Of a DNA stretch of 64,000 nt, positions 52,892 to 62,931 are shown one piece after another. This DNA comes from Rhynchopus euleeides (lineage: Eukaryota; Euglenozoa; Diplonemea; Diplonemida; Diplonemidae), in the NCBI GenBank assembly GCA_963210315.1, contig OY723303.1, positions 1,798,001 through 1,862,000 of the forward strand, read 5' to 3'. Made by a program: the position numbers and the translations under genes. Each line of letters starts with the position of its first letter. The stretch's first letter is position 1. Below the pieces are notes generated by a model. The model was not told the origin of the DNA. It was given only the letters and a program-made list of their open reading frames with translations, and did no database searches.

Positions 52892-54094
52892 ATGTCCGGC
52901 ACCACCGCTGCCCCCTCGGCGACCGCCCCCTCTGTGGAGCCGCCCGTTGCTTCCCCTAACGGCGCCACAGACACCACCACCACCGCGGACTCTGCTGCCC
53001 CGCCCTCTTCTTCTTCTTCTTGTCCTCCTTCCACCACCTCCCCTGTAGAGGGCGCCGAGGAACGGCGGAGGAAGCTGGGGTCTGTGGTGAAGGTGGAGGA
53101 GGTGTTGGACCACCCCGATGCGGATCGGCTGTCGATTGCTGCCGTGAAGGGGTGGCATGTCGTGACGAATAAGGAGAGGGACGGGTATAAGGCTGGCGAC
53201 CTCGCTGTCTACATGGAGATCGACACCATCGTGCCCGAGGCGCTCCTCATCGGGCGTGCGGAGCACGAGATCCTGAAGAAGAAGAAATTCATCATCAAGA
53301 CGGCAAAAATCCGCGGCGCCATATCCCAAGGCATCCTCTTCAGGACAGATGTCCTCGACGGCCTTCCCGGTGCACCCTTCTCCGAAGGGGACGATGTCAC
53401 CGACGTGCTCGGGCTCACCAAGCACGACACGGAGGCACTCTTCGCAAAGACCTCTGGGGGAAAAGCCAAGGGCCCCTTCCCCACCGACGTGCCTAAAACA
53501 GACGAGGAGCGGGTGCAGAACCTTTCGAACGTCCTGCGCGATCTGATTGGCGAGGTGCTGTATGCAACGGAGAAGCTCGATGGCTCCTCCTTCACTGCCT
53601 CCATGCGGGGAGGGGAGCTGACGGTGGCGTCGCGGAACCAGGCTGTGCCGGAGGATACGGTGTGGGGCGAGGCGGCGGTGGCGTTGCGGCTCGCAGAGAG
53701 GCTGCGGGATGCGGGGCTGGATGACATCGCGCTGCAGGGGGAGCTGGTGGGGCCCAAGGTGCAGGACAACCGCTACGCCCTGAAGGCGCGCACCGTGAAG
53801 TTCTTCAACGTCTTCAACATCGCGGAACGGCGGCACCTTCCCTTCGCCGAGGCGAAGGCGCTGGTGCAGTCGCTCGGGCTTGACTTCGTGCCCATCGTGC
53901 AAGAGGCCTTCACCGTGGAGGAGGACACCAGCCCCCAGGCCCTGCTCCTGCTGGCGGAGGGGAAGTCGTCGCTGAACCCGAAGACCCTTCGGGAGGGCCT
54001 CGTGTTCCGTTCCGTGAGGTCGGCGAGACACCCCACCCTTGGGAGGGTGTCGTTTAAGGCGATATCCAACCAGTTCCTGCTGAAGGCGAAGTGA
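52892..54094 (+). CDS. ATP-dependent RNA ligase, Rnl5/DRB0094 family
   Basis: A 400-residue single-exon protein that should join 5'-phosphate and 3'-hydroxyl RNA ends through a lysyl-AMP intermediate. After a Ser/Thr/Pro-rich start (1-60), residues 60-160 form an OB-like N-terminal domain (VVKVEEVLDHPDADRLSIAA, then GAISQGILF), as in Deinococcus Rnl5. Motif I is TEKLDGSS with Lys228 as nucleotidyl acceptor; motif III QGELVGPKVQDNRY; motif IV REGLVFRS; motif V VSFKAISNQFLL. The N-terminus is not a clear mitochondrial presequence, being poor in Arg. In diplonemids an RNA ligase is needed to join mitochondrial transcript modules; assigning this enzyme to that job is inference. All catalytic motifs are intact. 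Confidence 0.92.
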   Translation: MSGTTAAPSATAPSVEPPVASPNGATDTTTTADSAAPPSSSSSCPPSTTSPVEGAEERRRKLGSVVKVEEVLDHPDADRLSIAAVKGWHVVTNKERDGYKAGDLAVYMEIDTIVPEALLIGRAEHEILKKKKFIIKTAKIRGAISQGILFRTDVLDGLPGAPFSEGDDVTDVLGLTKHDTEALFAKTSGGKAKGPFPTDVPKTDEERVQNLSNVLRDLIGEVLYATEKLDGSSFTASMRGGELTVASRNQAVPEDTVWGEAAVALRLAERLRDAGLDDIALQGELVGPKVQDNRYALKARTVKFFNVFNIAERRHLPFAEAKALVQSLGLDFVPIVQEAFTVEEDTSPQALLLLAEGKSSLNPKTLREGLVFRSVRSARHPTLGRVSFKAISNQFLLKAK

Positions 54095-54284
54095 TGAAGT
54101 GGTGGGTGGGGGCGGAGCGGTTTGGTTGGGAGAGGGGGTGGGTGGGTGGGGGCGCTTGAGCTGAAACTGCGAGCCCAGATCCACTACGCGCTCATCTGTA
54201 TCCGGGAAGAAAAATATGTTGCAAAATAAGATGAAGGGCGTGTGTGTTGGTGCGGTTTTTTTTTGTTGTTGTTTGCAGAAGATT

Positions 54285-54430
54285 TTTGGCAGAACGTCAT
54301 GTCACGACACTCGCAGCCAAACGTGCTCCGCACACCACTAGCCTCCCCCCACAGGAGTCGAGGTTTTGTGCGCGGAAGTGTCAACGCATCTCAAAACAAA
54401 ATACGAGCGCATGCGGCACGCACAACAGCA
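54285..54430 (+). repeat. Conserved-core structured repeat, copy 8
   Basis: Core GCGGAAGTGTCAACGCATC at 54372-54390, one change from consensus, with upstream AACGTGCTCCGCACACCACTA matching copy 4 except for a few bases. The ends pair less clearly than in other copies. Confidence 0.65.
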
Positions 54431-55135
54431 GCTTTCACCCCGACACCCTTTTGGGAGGGTGCCAGACCTGGGGGGCACACGGCCCAAATATTGTGCGTTC
54501 AGCAATCGTTCAATAAAGTGCACACTCACACGCCATGTGGCGATGCCGCGACTCTCTCTCTCTCTCCCTCCTCCTCACAATATCGTCCCCCACACAGCCC
54601 TGCGTGCTGCTTGTCTCTGTATCTCTCGGTTTGGCGCTTTGTGCGCATCGCTGTCTGGGGTATACCTTCCCCTCCCCCTTCCCCTGCAGCCACCTGGCAT
54701 CCCTGTTGTTGGCCATCGATTCGACGAGCTGTCCCCCCCCCACCCCGTGATTGCCTAGCCCCTTCAGGTTGTCCTGAGTCACGTGAGGGGGGGCCAAGTT
54801 TCTCTGTTTTTGGCTGTGCCTTCCCCTTGTCGACCCGGCTGCCACACACAGCAACAAAGCGCATTGTGTCTCCGTCGGGGGTTCTTTTTTTCTTCCCCTG
54901 CATTTCAAGCACATATCTCGACCCCCCTCCTGCTGGAACGACGCGCCAAAACACCCCCAGCAGCGCATGCCACCCCCCGTTGCAACGGATGGGCAGAGGT
55001 GCTTCGCCCCAACCCCCTGCGCCCCTCGGACCCCCACCCCCCCCACCCCCCCCCACCCACAGTTACGAACTATTTCGGTCAGCCAGGCCGGCTTCCTCGC
55101 TCACTCACCTCTGCCGGCCATACTTTTAGCCTCGT

Positions 55136-55232
55136 GGGGGGTCTTCGCTACGGGGTGGTCGTCAGTGCATTTTGTTGCATTTCCTGTTGAATTGGCTGAA
55201 AACTGACGAAGATTGACGAAGGAAAAGGGGGG
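55136..55232 (-). mobile_element. Truncated copy of the 46350 MITE, inverted
   Basis: On the minus strand it reads CTTCGTCAATCTTCGTCA, TTTTCAGCCAATTCAAC and TAGCGAAGACCCCCC, closely matching 46373-46463, but it lacks the first inverted end. Confidence 0.65.
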
Positions 55233-55555
55233 TGCCAAAAGTCCATCCGGACCAGAATCACCATCTCTACAACGGAAGCGGAAGAGGTACATGGAGGTCT
55301 TTCTGCCAGGGAAGGCCCATGTGGTGGGCCCTCCTCAGTGTAGTCAGGCCTGCCCAAACAGGTAGTGCATGGTTTGGGCTGAATTAATTTCGAAAAAATG
55401 GGAAGGTAGTGCCGGCACGACCTGCCGGCACTACCTGGATTATTTTTCAAGTGGGGGATGAGGATGGGTCCTCTGGAACCACCCCCTTCTTCCTGTTTTT
55501 TGCAGCCCAAACCTGGGGCTTTCCAGCCAAAACCCGGATGTTGTCCCCGCTCAGA

Positions 55556-55620
55556 GCCAGATGTTCGCTACCGTGGCCTCCGGCGGCTGGGGGGCTCCGC
55601 CCCCCAGACCCCCCTGTGCC
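55556..55620 (+). repeat. Palindromic G/C repeat, copy 4
   Basis: CAGATGTTCGCTACC, GTGGCCTCCGGCGGCTGG, GGGGGGCTCCGCCCCCC, AGACCCCCCTGTG. A partial CTCCGGCGGCTGGGGGGCTC lies at 55734-55753. Confidence 0.9.
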
Positions 55621-56135
55621 GTATGCCTGCCTCGTAGATAGTCCTTTGGGTGCACAGCGAATGGAATTCAGACCACCCTCGTAGGCTCAGCAAGACGGCA
55701 GCTCACACAGAACAGCTACACCGCAAGGGACAACTCCGGCGGCTGGGGGGCTCCGGGTCTACCGGTAGCTGTGGACACTAGTCGGCAAGTTCACGGTCCA
55801 CCCCCATGGGTGGCGCAAACGGCCCCCTCCAGCACTCGGGGGGTTCTTCATTTTTTCGAAAATTTTTGGCTGGCACTACCTTGGTTTGGGCAGATTATTT
55901 TTTTCTGGAGATTCCATTGACCTCACTGGCCCTCCTCCGCATGTCGGTTAGTTGGGGTATGGTTCCGGTGTTGTGTGTTCGGTTCCATGCCTGCGGGCCA
56001 CCTCGGCGCACCCGCATTTCCGGATGAAACCGTCTCTGAGAAAACCACAGCTTGCCACCCTCTACACCACCCCCCCTGCAGGCACCGCCACCACACCCCG
56101 ACCCCCCCCCCCTCCCACCTGGTCGGTGCTACGCA

Positions 56136-57245
56136 ATGGGCAGCAGCACCACGTCTGCCGGCACGGCCGACGAGGCTGCACTCGAAAGGCGTGTCCGCTC
56201 GCTGCTGGAGGAGCGCCGTGAGATGGAGTCCGAGGCAGAGGAGCTGGTGCAGGAGATCCACGAGCAGCGCAGCGAGCTGGACCGCCTGCGCGGGAGGGTG
56301 GTGGAGCTGGAGGAGGCGCGTGCGGAGGCGCATGCCGGAGCACCGCCTGCCCTGAAGCAGAAGCAGAAACAGGCTGTCGAGGTGCTGCGTGCCCTGGGGC
56401 AGGCCCTGCTGGACCTGCCGCCGAACGACGATTTCGACAGCGACAAAGCGGGTTTTTTGGACCAGCTGTCGGCAGCGGAGGGCGTGTTGGCCGCAGGGGT
56501 TCCGGAGGCTGAGGGTGCCGAGCAGGCAGGCAGCCAAGCCGAGGGGTCCGGGGAGCAGGCGGCGGATGGAGCCGAGGTGGGGACGCCGTGCACCCCGTGC
56601 ACCCCGAAGGGGACGGAGTATTTCGAGGTGCCCGATTTTGTGGCGGCGGCGGCGCCGGGGAGGACGCAGCACTGCAGGTCGATCAACGACCTGATGCACC
56701 TGCTGCGGGATGTGCTGCAGGACAACTCGGAGCTGCACGGCGAGGTGGGGGTGCAGTCGCGCCTGGTGGCTGCGCAGGCGAGGAAGCTGCAGCGGCGCAG
56801 CAGCGAGCTGCGCGACATGCAGGAGGCGCAGTGCCGCAGCCAGCAGCAGCGGACGCCCTCCGCATCGCCGGCGTCCGCCGCAGCCACAGGCACGTCGGTG
56901 TCCCCCGTGCGCCCCACAGCTCTGTCGCCGGCCTTCCCGGAACCAGCGCAGCAGATGCAGCAGCAGCAGCACAAGCACCACCCTTTCCAGCAGCAGCAGC
57001 AGCAGCAGCGCCACCACCGCCCCCTTACGCCAGGCGCCGGCGGTGCAGGTGATAAGGTTGGTAACGACAAGGCGTCCCCAGCGGCGGCGCCAGCTGCTGC
57101 TGCCAGCAGCAGGACGAAGTCGCGCTCGCCGGTGCCCCTCAGGCGGAGGCATGCGGCACCTCTCCAGTACTCCGACCCGTCGTCTGCCTCCTTCGGCGGT
57201 GCCGGGATGCACAGGTCGAGGCACAGCGCCCTGCGGCGCAGGTGA
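56136..57245 (+). CDS. Coiled-coil protein with polyQ/His tract
   Basis: A 369-residue single-exon protein. Residues about 12-70 form a heptad-patterned coiled coil (ERRVRSLLEERREMESEAEE...RVVELEEARAEA), with a second short helical region near 185-240. Between them is an Ala/Glu-rich linker. The C-terminal third is low complexity: MQQQQHKHHPFQQQQQQQ near residue 275, then Ala-rich and Arg/Ser-rich (KSRSPVPLRRR) segments. It is probably a structural or cytoskeleton-associated protein; no family is recognised. The ATG at 56136 follows a C-rich tract and is the first consistent with the coiled-coil frame. The (CAG)n runs may be length-polymorphic. Confidence 0.75.
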   Translation: MGSSTTSAGTADEAALERRVRSLLEERREMESEAEELVQEIHEQRSELDRLRGRVVELEEARAEAHAGAPPALKQKQKQAVEVLRALGQALLDLPPNDDFDSDKAGFLDQLSAAEGVLAAGVPEAEGAEQAGSQAEGSGEQAADGAEVGTPCTPCTPKGTEYFEVPDFVAAAAPGRTQHCRSINDLMHLLRDVLQDNSELHGEVGVQSRLVAAQARKLQRRSSELRDMQEAQCRSQQQRTPSASPASAAATGTSVSPVRPTALSPAFPEPAQQMQQQQHKHHPFQQQQQQQRHHRPLTPGAGGAGDKVGNDKASPAAAPAAAASSRTKSRSPVPLRRRHAAPLQYSDPSSASFGGAGMHRSRHSALRRR

Positions 57246-57820
57246 TGCGTGGGGTGTCCGGCGGAGGGTAGCCTCTGTGTAATGTACAAAGGGGTTGTGG
57301 GTGTGTATTAGAATAGTCAAAGAGAGAGGGGGGGGGGAGGGGGGGGGGGCGGTGAGAGGAAGAGCGGGGTCTCCTGTGGTGAGTGGTGAGGGTGGTAAAT
57401 ATTTATTGGGAGATTTTCTTCGCGAGCTTTGTATACCCCTCTCCCCCTGTCCCCCCCCCTCCCTCCCTCCGAAAGGGCGGCGCCCCACTCAGGCCCACTG
57501 AGGCAAGCATGCGCGAGAGTAACGAATCAGCGCACAAAGCATATAAACGACCCTTGCTGCTGCTGTTAGAAAGCCTGTGGGGGTGGGTTTGCACTGCCAG
57601 TTGGCAGCACGGGTGTAAATAGCGGGGGCAGCGCCGTTCGGCAGCAACCGATCTGCTGTAATTTCATTTTCTTGTTTTTGAGCGTTGACGCTTCCACACA
57701 ACCACCGCCAGCCATCTCGCCATCCTGAACTGTGGCGCTGGAAATGTGCCGACCGGCTTAGTGTTGCTTGTGAGATATTGCTGCTTGTTGCTGCCTGCTC
57801 ACACAAGCATGCGAAGATAA
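57246..57820. other. Intergenic spacer
   Basis: G runs at about 57329-57350 and a C run near 57450, plus one conserved-core repeat on the minus strand. No gene. Confidence 0.5.
57629..57740 (-). repeat. Conserved-core structured repeat, copy 9
   Basis: On the minus strand the core is TGTGTGGAAGCGTCAACGCT (57700-57681). Ends CAGCGCC and GGCGCTG pair, another sequence variant of the terminal stem. Confidence 0.8.
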
Positions 57821-59006
57821 TATGGGTTCGTTCATAAACACCCCCAGATTGGGCCTTTTAGCCATTTTTGGGCAAAAAATGGGAAAAATCGCATTCACCA
57901 CCCTCGCAACCACCCTCGAGGTGGGAAAACAGGTTCGGGGGCACTTGGGAGGCCTTTTTCCGGTCATTTTTGTGCAAAAGACCCACAACCATGAGGGGAA
58001 TGTGTCATTTTTCCACGCTCCATTAGGCCGTCTCTGCGACTCTCCTGCCTTCTGGTATTTACCAGGACCAGAGCACATGTCATCCACGAGGGAATCAGGG
58101 ACTCCTTTGATAGGGGCTTCGTTCGTTGCGCCTCCATTGACGTCGACACAGTTGCCAGAGTTGCGCCAGAGTTGCCAGACCCCTAACAAAAGTCAGAATG
58201 AACCATCAGAGTCGAGCAAATCCTGCAGTTCCTCCCCGACGTGTGGTAGTCCTACTGGCTGCGGCAGATGTTTTCACTCCGTCTGGGGGCTGCCCTCCCG
58301 AGTGCAGTCGCCACCAGTCGGATGGCCTCGTGTGACACATGTAATTGGTCGTTGAGCTGTGCAGATGATACCCGTCTTTCACCACACTCGTCCGCCACCG
58401 TCTGGTTATACCAGACAGTGTCCTTCCAAAGCTGCAATGAGCGCAGGTAGATGCCTGATTTGCGGGACCCTCATCTGTGCATCCGAATCAGCACCGTCGA
58501 ACACTGGTTCGTATCGATGTTGTCCTCTGTGAATCGTAGTGGGTCGACCGCCGGGGCTCACCCTTGCCTCGAGAACACCCTGCACCTACGGGCATGTTAC
58601 ACTCTTCTGACTATCCGTCATCCCGGAACCCGTGGACGATGTGGCGTTTGCTCTCCAGGTCGAAGTCCTGTCACCTGCTGAATGATGCTCGGTGCCAGCA
58701 CACCGAGACACTGACTACGACCACTCCGTGAGCAAGCTGATCTCTCATCTGTTTCGTCGAACGAAGACTTACGCCGATTTTGGCAGCTCTTTTGTGATCC
58801 GGTACCAGGCTCGCGAGAAGGTATTTTTCCCCGTTTCTCATGCCAATGAGAGAGCAAAATGAACTCCTGGGTCCCCCGTGGCCCCCCCGGACCCCCCTAA
58901 GTGCAGGTGGGGGCAGACGAGGGTGGTGAATGCGATTCTTCCCAATTTTTGGCCAAAAATGGCTAAAAGGCCCAATCTGGGGGGGGTGTTTATGAACGAA
59001 GCCATA
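57821..59006. mobile_element. 1.18 kb TIR element, TA (or ATATG) target duplication
   Basis: Inverted arms of about 80 bp: TTCGTTCATAAACACCCCC, GATTGGGCCTTTTAGCCATT and CGCATTCACCACCCTCG at the left (from 57827) recur inverted up to 59001. Flanks read ATATG at 57820-57824 and 59004-59008. The interior has no intact transposase; a short minus-strand frame (58437-58252) is protein-like but unrecognised. Confidence 0.8.
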
Positions 59007-59566
59007 TGATTTTGGATGACGATGGTAGTGCCTTTGGTTCTTTTCAGCCGCTCTTTGGTTTGCACACACCGCAGTATAGTGTAGTACGTAGAGGGATTAT
59101 CCAAACCTTCTTTTCTGTGTCAGAAACCTGAAACCTGTGTCCAGCCCGAAGCACCGCATGCACTGCAGCGACCCCACCCAGGCCCTTCTCCGAGCAGGAC
59201 TGCTGTCTGACTGGGCATCTTTGCCTGGCTGAGAGCTGCGCACCCCACGCCCCCCCAAGCAATGCCCCCCCGGAGATCTGCGGTGCCTTTGGGGCCTCTG
59301 TTACACAACACCCCCGTCCCCTCCACCCCACACACCCAAGCACATTCCTTCTTTTTGTCCACCACCCCCTTCCCTTCCCTCAGCACCCTGTGTGTGATTT
59401 TCGCCCCCGGGCCCTGCTGCATTGGTTGCGTGGAAATGCACACACACAGCACCCCTCCCCGCACACAGCCTCCACACACCCCCCACCCCCCGATCAACCC
59501 ACACCACAACACCCACAGGCGTGAGTGTTGGGCTGTTGCGTTGTGCCTGTGGAGGCTATCCTCAAC
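59007..59566. other. Spacer and leader before guanine deaminase
   Basis: The last 200 bases are pyrimidine-rich (C-rich) on the + strand and end with ACCCACAG at about 59518, a good acceptor 48 bases before the ATG. No gene. Confidence 0.5.
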
Positions 59567-61000
59567 ATGCAAGTCTTCTGCGGCAGGCTGGTTCAGGGGG
59601 ATGAATCCAACGCGGGACACCTCATCCTCACCGACCGCGCTGTGATCGCCGTGTCAGAGGGTGTGGTGCAGTTCGTCTGGGACGCCGCCGCACAGCACCT
59701 CCTCAGCGCACTCCCTCCACACGCCGCCACAGGGCCCCAGGAGATCGACACCCTCCTCGAGACATCACGCGCCTCGGGATCACTCCACGAGGCGCAGGGG
59801 AATGACTTCTTCACACCTGCCCTCATCGACCTCCACCACCACGCACCTCAGGAGGAGTTTACAGGCACCGCGACCGACACGGAGCTGATGGAGTGGCTGG
59901 AGGAGTACACATTCCCCAGCGAGAAGCGCATGGCCTGCCGGGAGGCTGCGGCAGCAGACTACGCGAGGGTCGTGCAGACCTCTCTCCGCAACGGGACCAC
60001 CACGTCGGTCTACTTCGCCACCATCCATCGGGAAGCGTCGCTGATCCTGGCGCAGACCTGCCGTGACATGGGGCAGCGTGCCTACGTCGGGAAGGTCTCG
60101 ATGGACCGCAACTCCCCAGAGGGGTACTGCGAAGCATCCCCGGAGGCAGCCCTCGCTGCGCTCGTCTCCTTCTGCGAGGATGTGGATGCGTTGGGTGGTG
60201 GAGGTGGTGGGGTGCTGCCTCTCGTCCAGCCTATCCTGACACCGCGTTTTGTCCCGACCTGCAGCGATGCGCTGCTGCGTCTGCTGGCGGGGTGGCGCGA
60301 GCGGGACGCAGAGAGGCGCGGGGCGAGGCTGCTGATGACGACCCACGTTAGCGAGAGCCTGGACCAGGTGAGCTTTGTCGAGGCTCTTGCGCCGACGCAT
60401 GGAGGGGTGGACCGTGACCTGCAGATCCTGGAGAATGCAGGGCTGCTGCAGGACTCGGTGCTGGCGCATGCCGTCTATCTGACGGAGGAGGAGCTGCTGC
60501 AGGCGAAGGGGGTGCGGGCGGGGATCGCGCACTGCCCCCTGTCGAACTGCTTCTTCGCCCACACCTCGCTCCCCGCGCGCGACCTGGTCACCCGGCTCGG
60601 GGTGCGGGTGGGGCTGGGGACGGACGTTGCGGGGGGGTATGACCCCAGCATCCTCAACGCCATCCGGCACACCGTCACCACGTCGCTCTGCCTGGCGCAG
60701 CACCGCAACACGGAGTCACGCTCCCCTCTGCCTGTGGACCATGTCATCGACTTTAAGTTTGCCTTCTGGCTGGCCACCGTGGGCGGGGCCCAGGTGCTGC
60801 AGCGCGAGGACCTGGGGGTGATCAGGGCGGGTGCGCAGTTCGACGCTCTCCACGTCAGCCCGGAGGCGGCGCAGCACCGGTTCCGCCTCCGCAAGGCTGA
60901 TACTCCGATGGACGTCTTCCAGAAGTGGGTCAACCTTGGCGATGACAGGCACATTAAGGGCGTGTGGGTGTCCGGTCGGCGCACCGTGCACAATGAGTGA
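59567..61000 (+). CDS. GDA: Guanine deaminase
   Basis: A 477-residue amidohydrolase that converts guanine to xanthine. Metal and substrate motifs follow the family in order: PALIDLHHHAP with His90 and His92 (HxH), WLEEYTFPSEKR, NGTTTSVYFATIH, GQRAYVGKVSMDRNSPE, ILTPRFVPTCS, TTHVSES (metal His), LAHAVYL, IAHCPLSN and GLGTDVAGGYDPS with the catalytic Asp. LVNLGDD-type (VNLGDDRHIKGVWVSG) closes the protein. Start: Met at 59567 begins MQVFCGRLVQGDE, matching the usual first strand, soon after a CCCACAG acceptor. The cytosolic enzyme belongs to purine salvage; a salvage role fits euglenozoan purine auxotrophy (known for kinetoplastids, inferred here). Single exon, intact. Confidence 0.96.
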   Translation: MQVFCGRLVQGDESNAGHLILTDRAVIAVSEGVVQFVWDAAAQHLLSALPPHAATGPQEIDTLLETSRASGSLHEAQGNDFFTPALIDLHHHAPQEEFTGTATDTELMEWLEEYTFPSEKRMACREAAAADYARVVQTSLRNGTTTSVYFATIHREASLILAQTCRDMGQRAYVGKVSMDRNSPEGYCEASPEAALAALVSFCEDVDALGGGGGGVLPLVQPILTPRFVPTCSDALLRLLAGWRERDAERRGARLLMTTHVSESLDQVSFVEALAPTHGGVDRDLQILENAGLLQDSVLAHAVYLTEEELLQAKGVRAGIAHCPLSNCFFAHTSLPARDLVTRLGVRVGLGTDVAGGYDPSILNAIRHTVTTSLCLAQHRNTESRSPLPVDHVIDFKFAFWLATVGGAQVLQREDLGVIRAGAQFDALHVSPEAAQHRFRLRKADTPMDVFQKWVNLGDDRHIKGVWVSGRRTVHNE

Positions 61001-62590
61001 AGGGTGCTGGAGTGTGGCGTCTGTGCGATGCACAGGAGGAGAACAGTTCTATGGGGCAAACAAAAAGGCCCGAGAAGGGGTAATAAAGTTCGGCCCAGGT
61101 GTCGTGTGAGATTCTGGCGGTTGTCTGTTACTGTTGGCCCGATTTTTAACCCCTCCTCCCCCTCTTTTATATAGTTAGTGAATTGCTGAACCCAGATGGC
61201 GCACAACACAGGAGGGGGCACGTCTCCCATTTTCGAGGTTTGCAGAGAACGGAGCTGGGAGGGGGGCGGGGGGTGTTGCGACGGCGCCGCATTTATTTAC
61301 CCGGCTCACCATTCCTCACTTCTCTGCATTTCTGAGCGAAGGCCCCCGTGAGGTTTGTTCACCCGGGTTTGGCGCACAAACAACGCCTTATCTTTTTTGT
61401 TTCGCCGTGACCCACCGCCCCCCTCATTTTTCCGACAATTCCTGAACTTCCGAAAAAGGGCAGACAACCGCCCCCCCCCCCCCCCCCCCATATCCCCCTC
61501 CTCGCCCTCTGTGTCATGTGCCAAGAAAACTGTAATGGTGTGTGCCGCACAAACCTGCCACCGCTATTGCCAGAACACAATGCGTTAGTCGTGTTGTCAA
61601 TCTGACACGTCGGATTTGACAAAATATCGGACACTCGGAGACTGGTCGAAACCAGACCACCTAATCGGCCAGTGTAGACCCGACCGGCCGAAAAGGACAC
61701 ACCAGACACAGCACGCCGTGCATAACACAGCCCGATCGGGCTTGTCGGACACGGCCTGCACAACGAGTGATTGGAGTCCAGCCCCCATCCCACCATCTCT
61801 CTCTGCAGACCTTGCCTTCTCTGCACGACGAGGTATCCAGTCCCGGGTCTCCCTTCTGAACTAGCCGACGACCTAGCCAGCAGGCTAGCCAGATCCCGCT
61901 CCCGCGAAGCCTGGCCACCCCGCGCCGTGCGAACCGATTGAACCGATCTTCCGTGCCTCGACATCTTCCCCTGCCGTCCCATCCCACTTCATCTTTTGCT
62001 CTTTGTTCTGTCGAACCTAAGAACGAGGAAGGGGAGGTGGAGGAGGAGGGAGGAGGGGAAAGGGGGGGTGGGGTCTTTGCATTGCGCCTCTCGCTCCATC
62101 TCTTTCTCCATCTCTCTCTCTCTCTCTTCTCTGAAAAAGCCTCTCTCAAAAGGGCATGCACGCCCCCACCACCTGACGGTGCTACCCTCTCCCTCCTTCT
62201 CCTTCTCCCTGAAGCTCCACCCAACGCAATCGCCAGCCAAAGCAATACGGCATGTGGGTGGGAGGGTGAGGTGGGGCCGCTTTCTTCGTTGAAGCTTTGG
62301 CCCTTCTCAGAACGACAACCTCCCATGCAGGCCTCGCCAGGTATTACCAGCTCAAGGGAACCTGGAGTGGGTGAGAGCAGGCCGTGTTCTTCCAAGGCGT
62401 GGCGCTGGGGTCGCCCCTCGTGGAGTTGCAGCATGCGAGATAGTTTTTTTTTAAAAAAATTGCGCAGAGAGCTGGGGTTGTTCTATAATTTACTGCTCGT
62501 CGCCGCAAAAAAAAATAATAATCACGCATGCACTCAGTGGTCGCGCTAACTTCACTCCCTACTCCCGGCATTTTCGACGATTTTTTGAGG
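61001..62590. other. Intergenic region after guanine deaminase
   Basis: Contains a C run at 61470-61489, a (CT)n-rich stretch near 62086-62133 and a (T)n/(A)n segment at 62446-62513. No gene is recognised in about 1.6 kb. Confidence 0.5.
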
Positions 62591-62931
62591 TACCTGGGAC
62601 CCCCCGTGTTCCCCCCCCTGGAGGCGATTTTCGGCCGGGGGGACCTAAACACAGGGGGGGCTTAAACACGGGGGTGGCACAGTGGAGACCAAGAAGACCT
62701 CTTCCTCTGCTGTCGTAGGGGGGTAATTCCGGTCCGGATGGACTTTTGGCACCCCACTTTTCGACTCAGACAGCACCTGGAGGGCCTAGGGGCCACCTGA
62801 TGACCCTCCAGACCAGCCCACCCCCGTGTTTAGGTCCCCCTGTGTTTAAGTCCCCCCCCTGCCAGACCCCCAGGGGGGGACTTAAACACGGGGGTAAGGG
62901 GGGGGGACTTATACACGGGGGGTCCCAGGTA
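62591..62931. mobile_element. Short TA-flanked TIR element with internal CTTAAACACGGGGG repeats
   Basis: TA (62591) then CCTGGGACCCCCCGTGT; right end ACACGGGGGGTCCCAGG then TA (62930-62931). The interior has several direct and inverted copies of CTTAAACACGGGGG / CCCCCGTGTTTAGG. No open frame. Confidence 0.75.

Larger units (their letters stand above)
54095..56135. other. Intergenic region between RNA ligase and the coiled-coil gene
   Basis: Holds one conserved-core repeat (54285-54430), one truncated MITE (55136-55232), one palindromic repeat (55556-55620) with a partial second at 55733-55755, and a C-rich tract (56104-56114) before the next ATG. No gene is recognised. Confidence 0.5.

Noticed and set aside
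17819..57740. Calling the conserved-core repeats plain MITEs of one family
   Set aside because: The inverted ends differ between copies while staying complementary, and no constant target duplication was found, so the neutral label 'structured repeat' was used.
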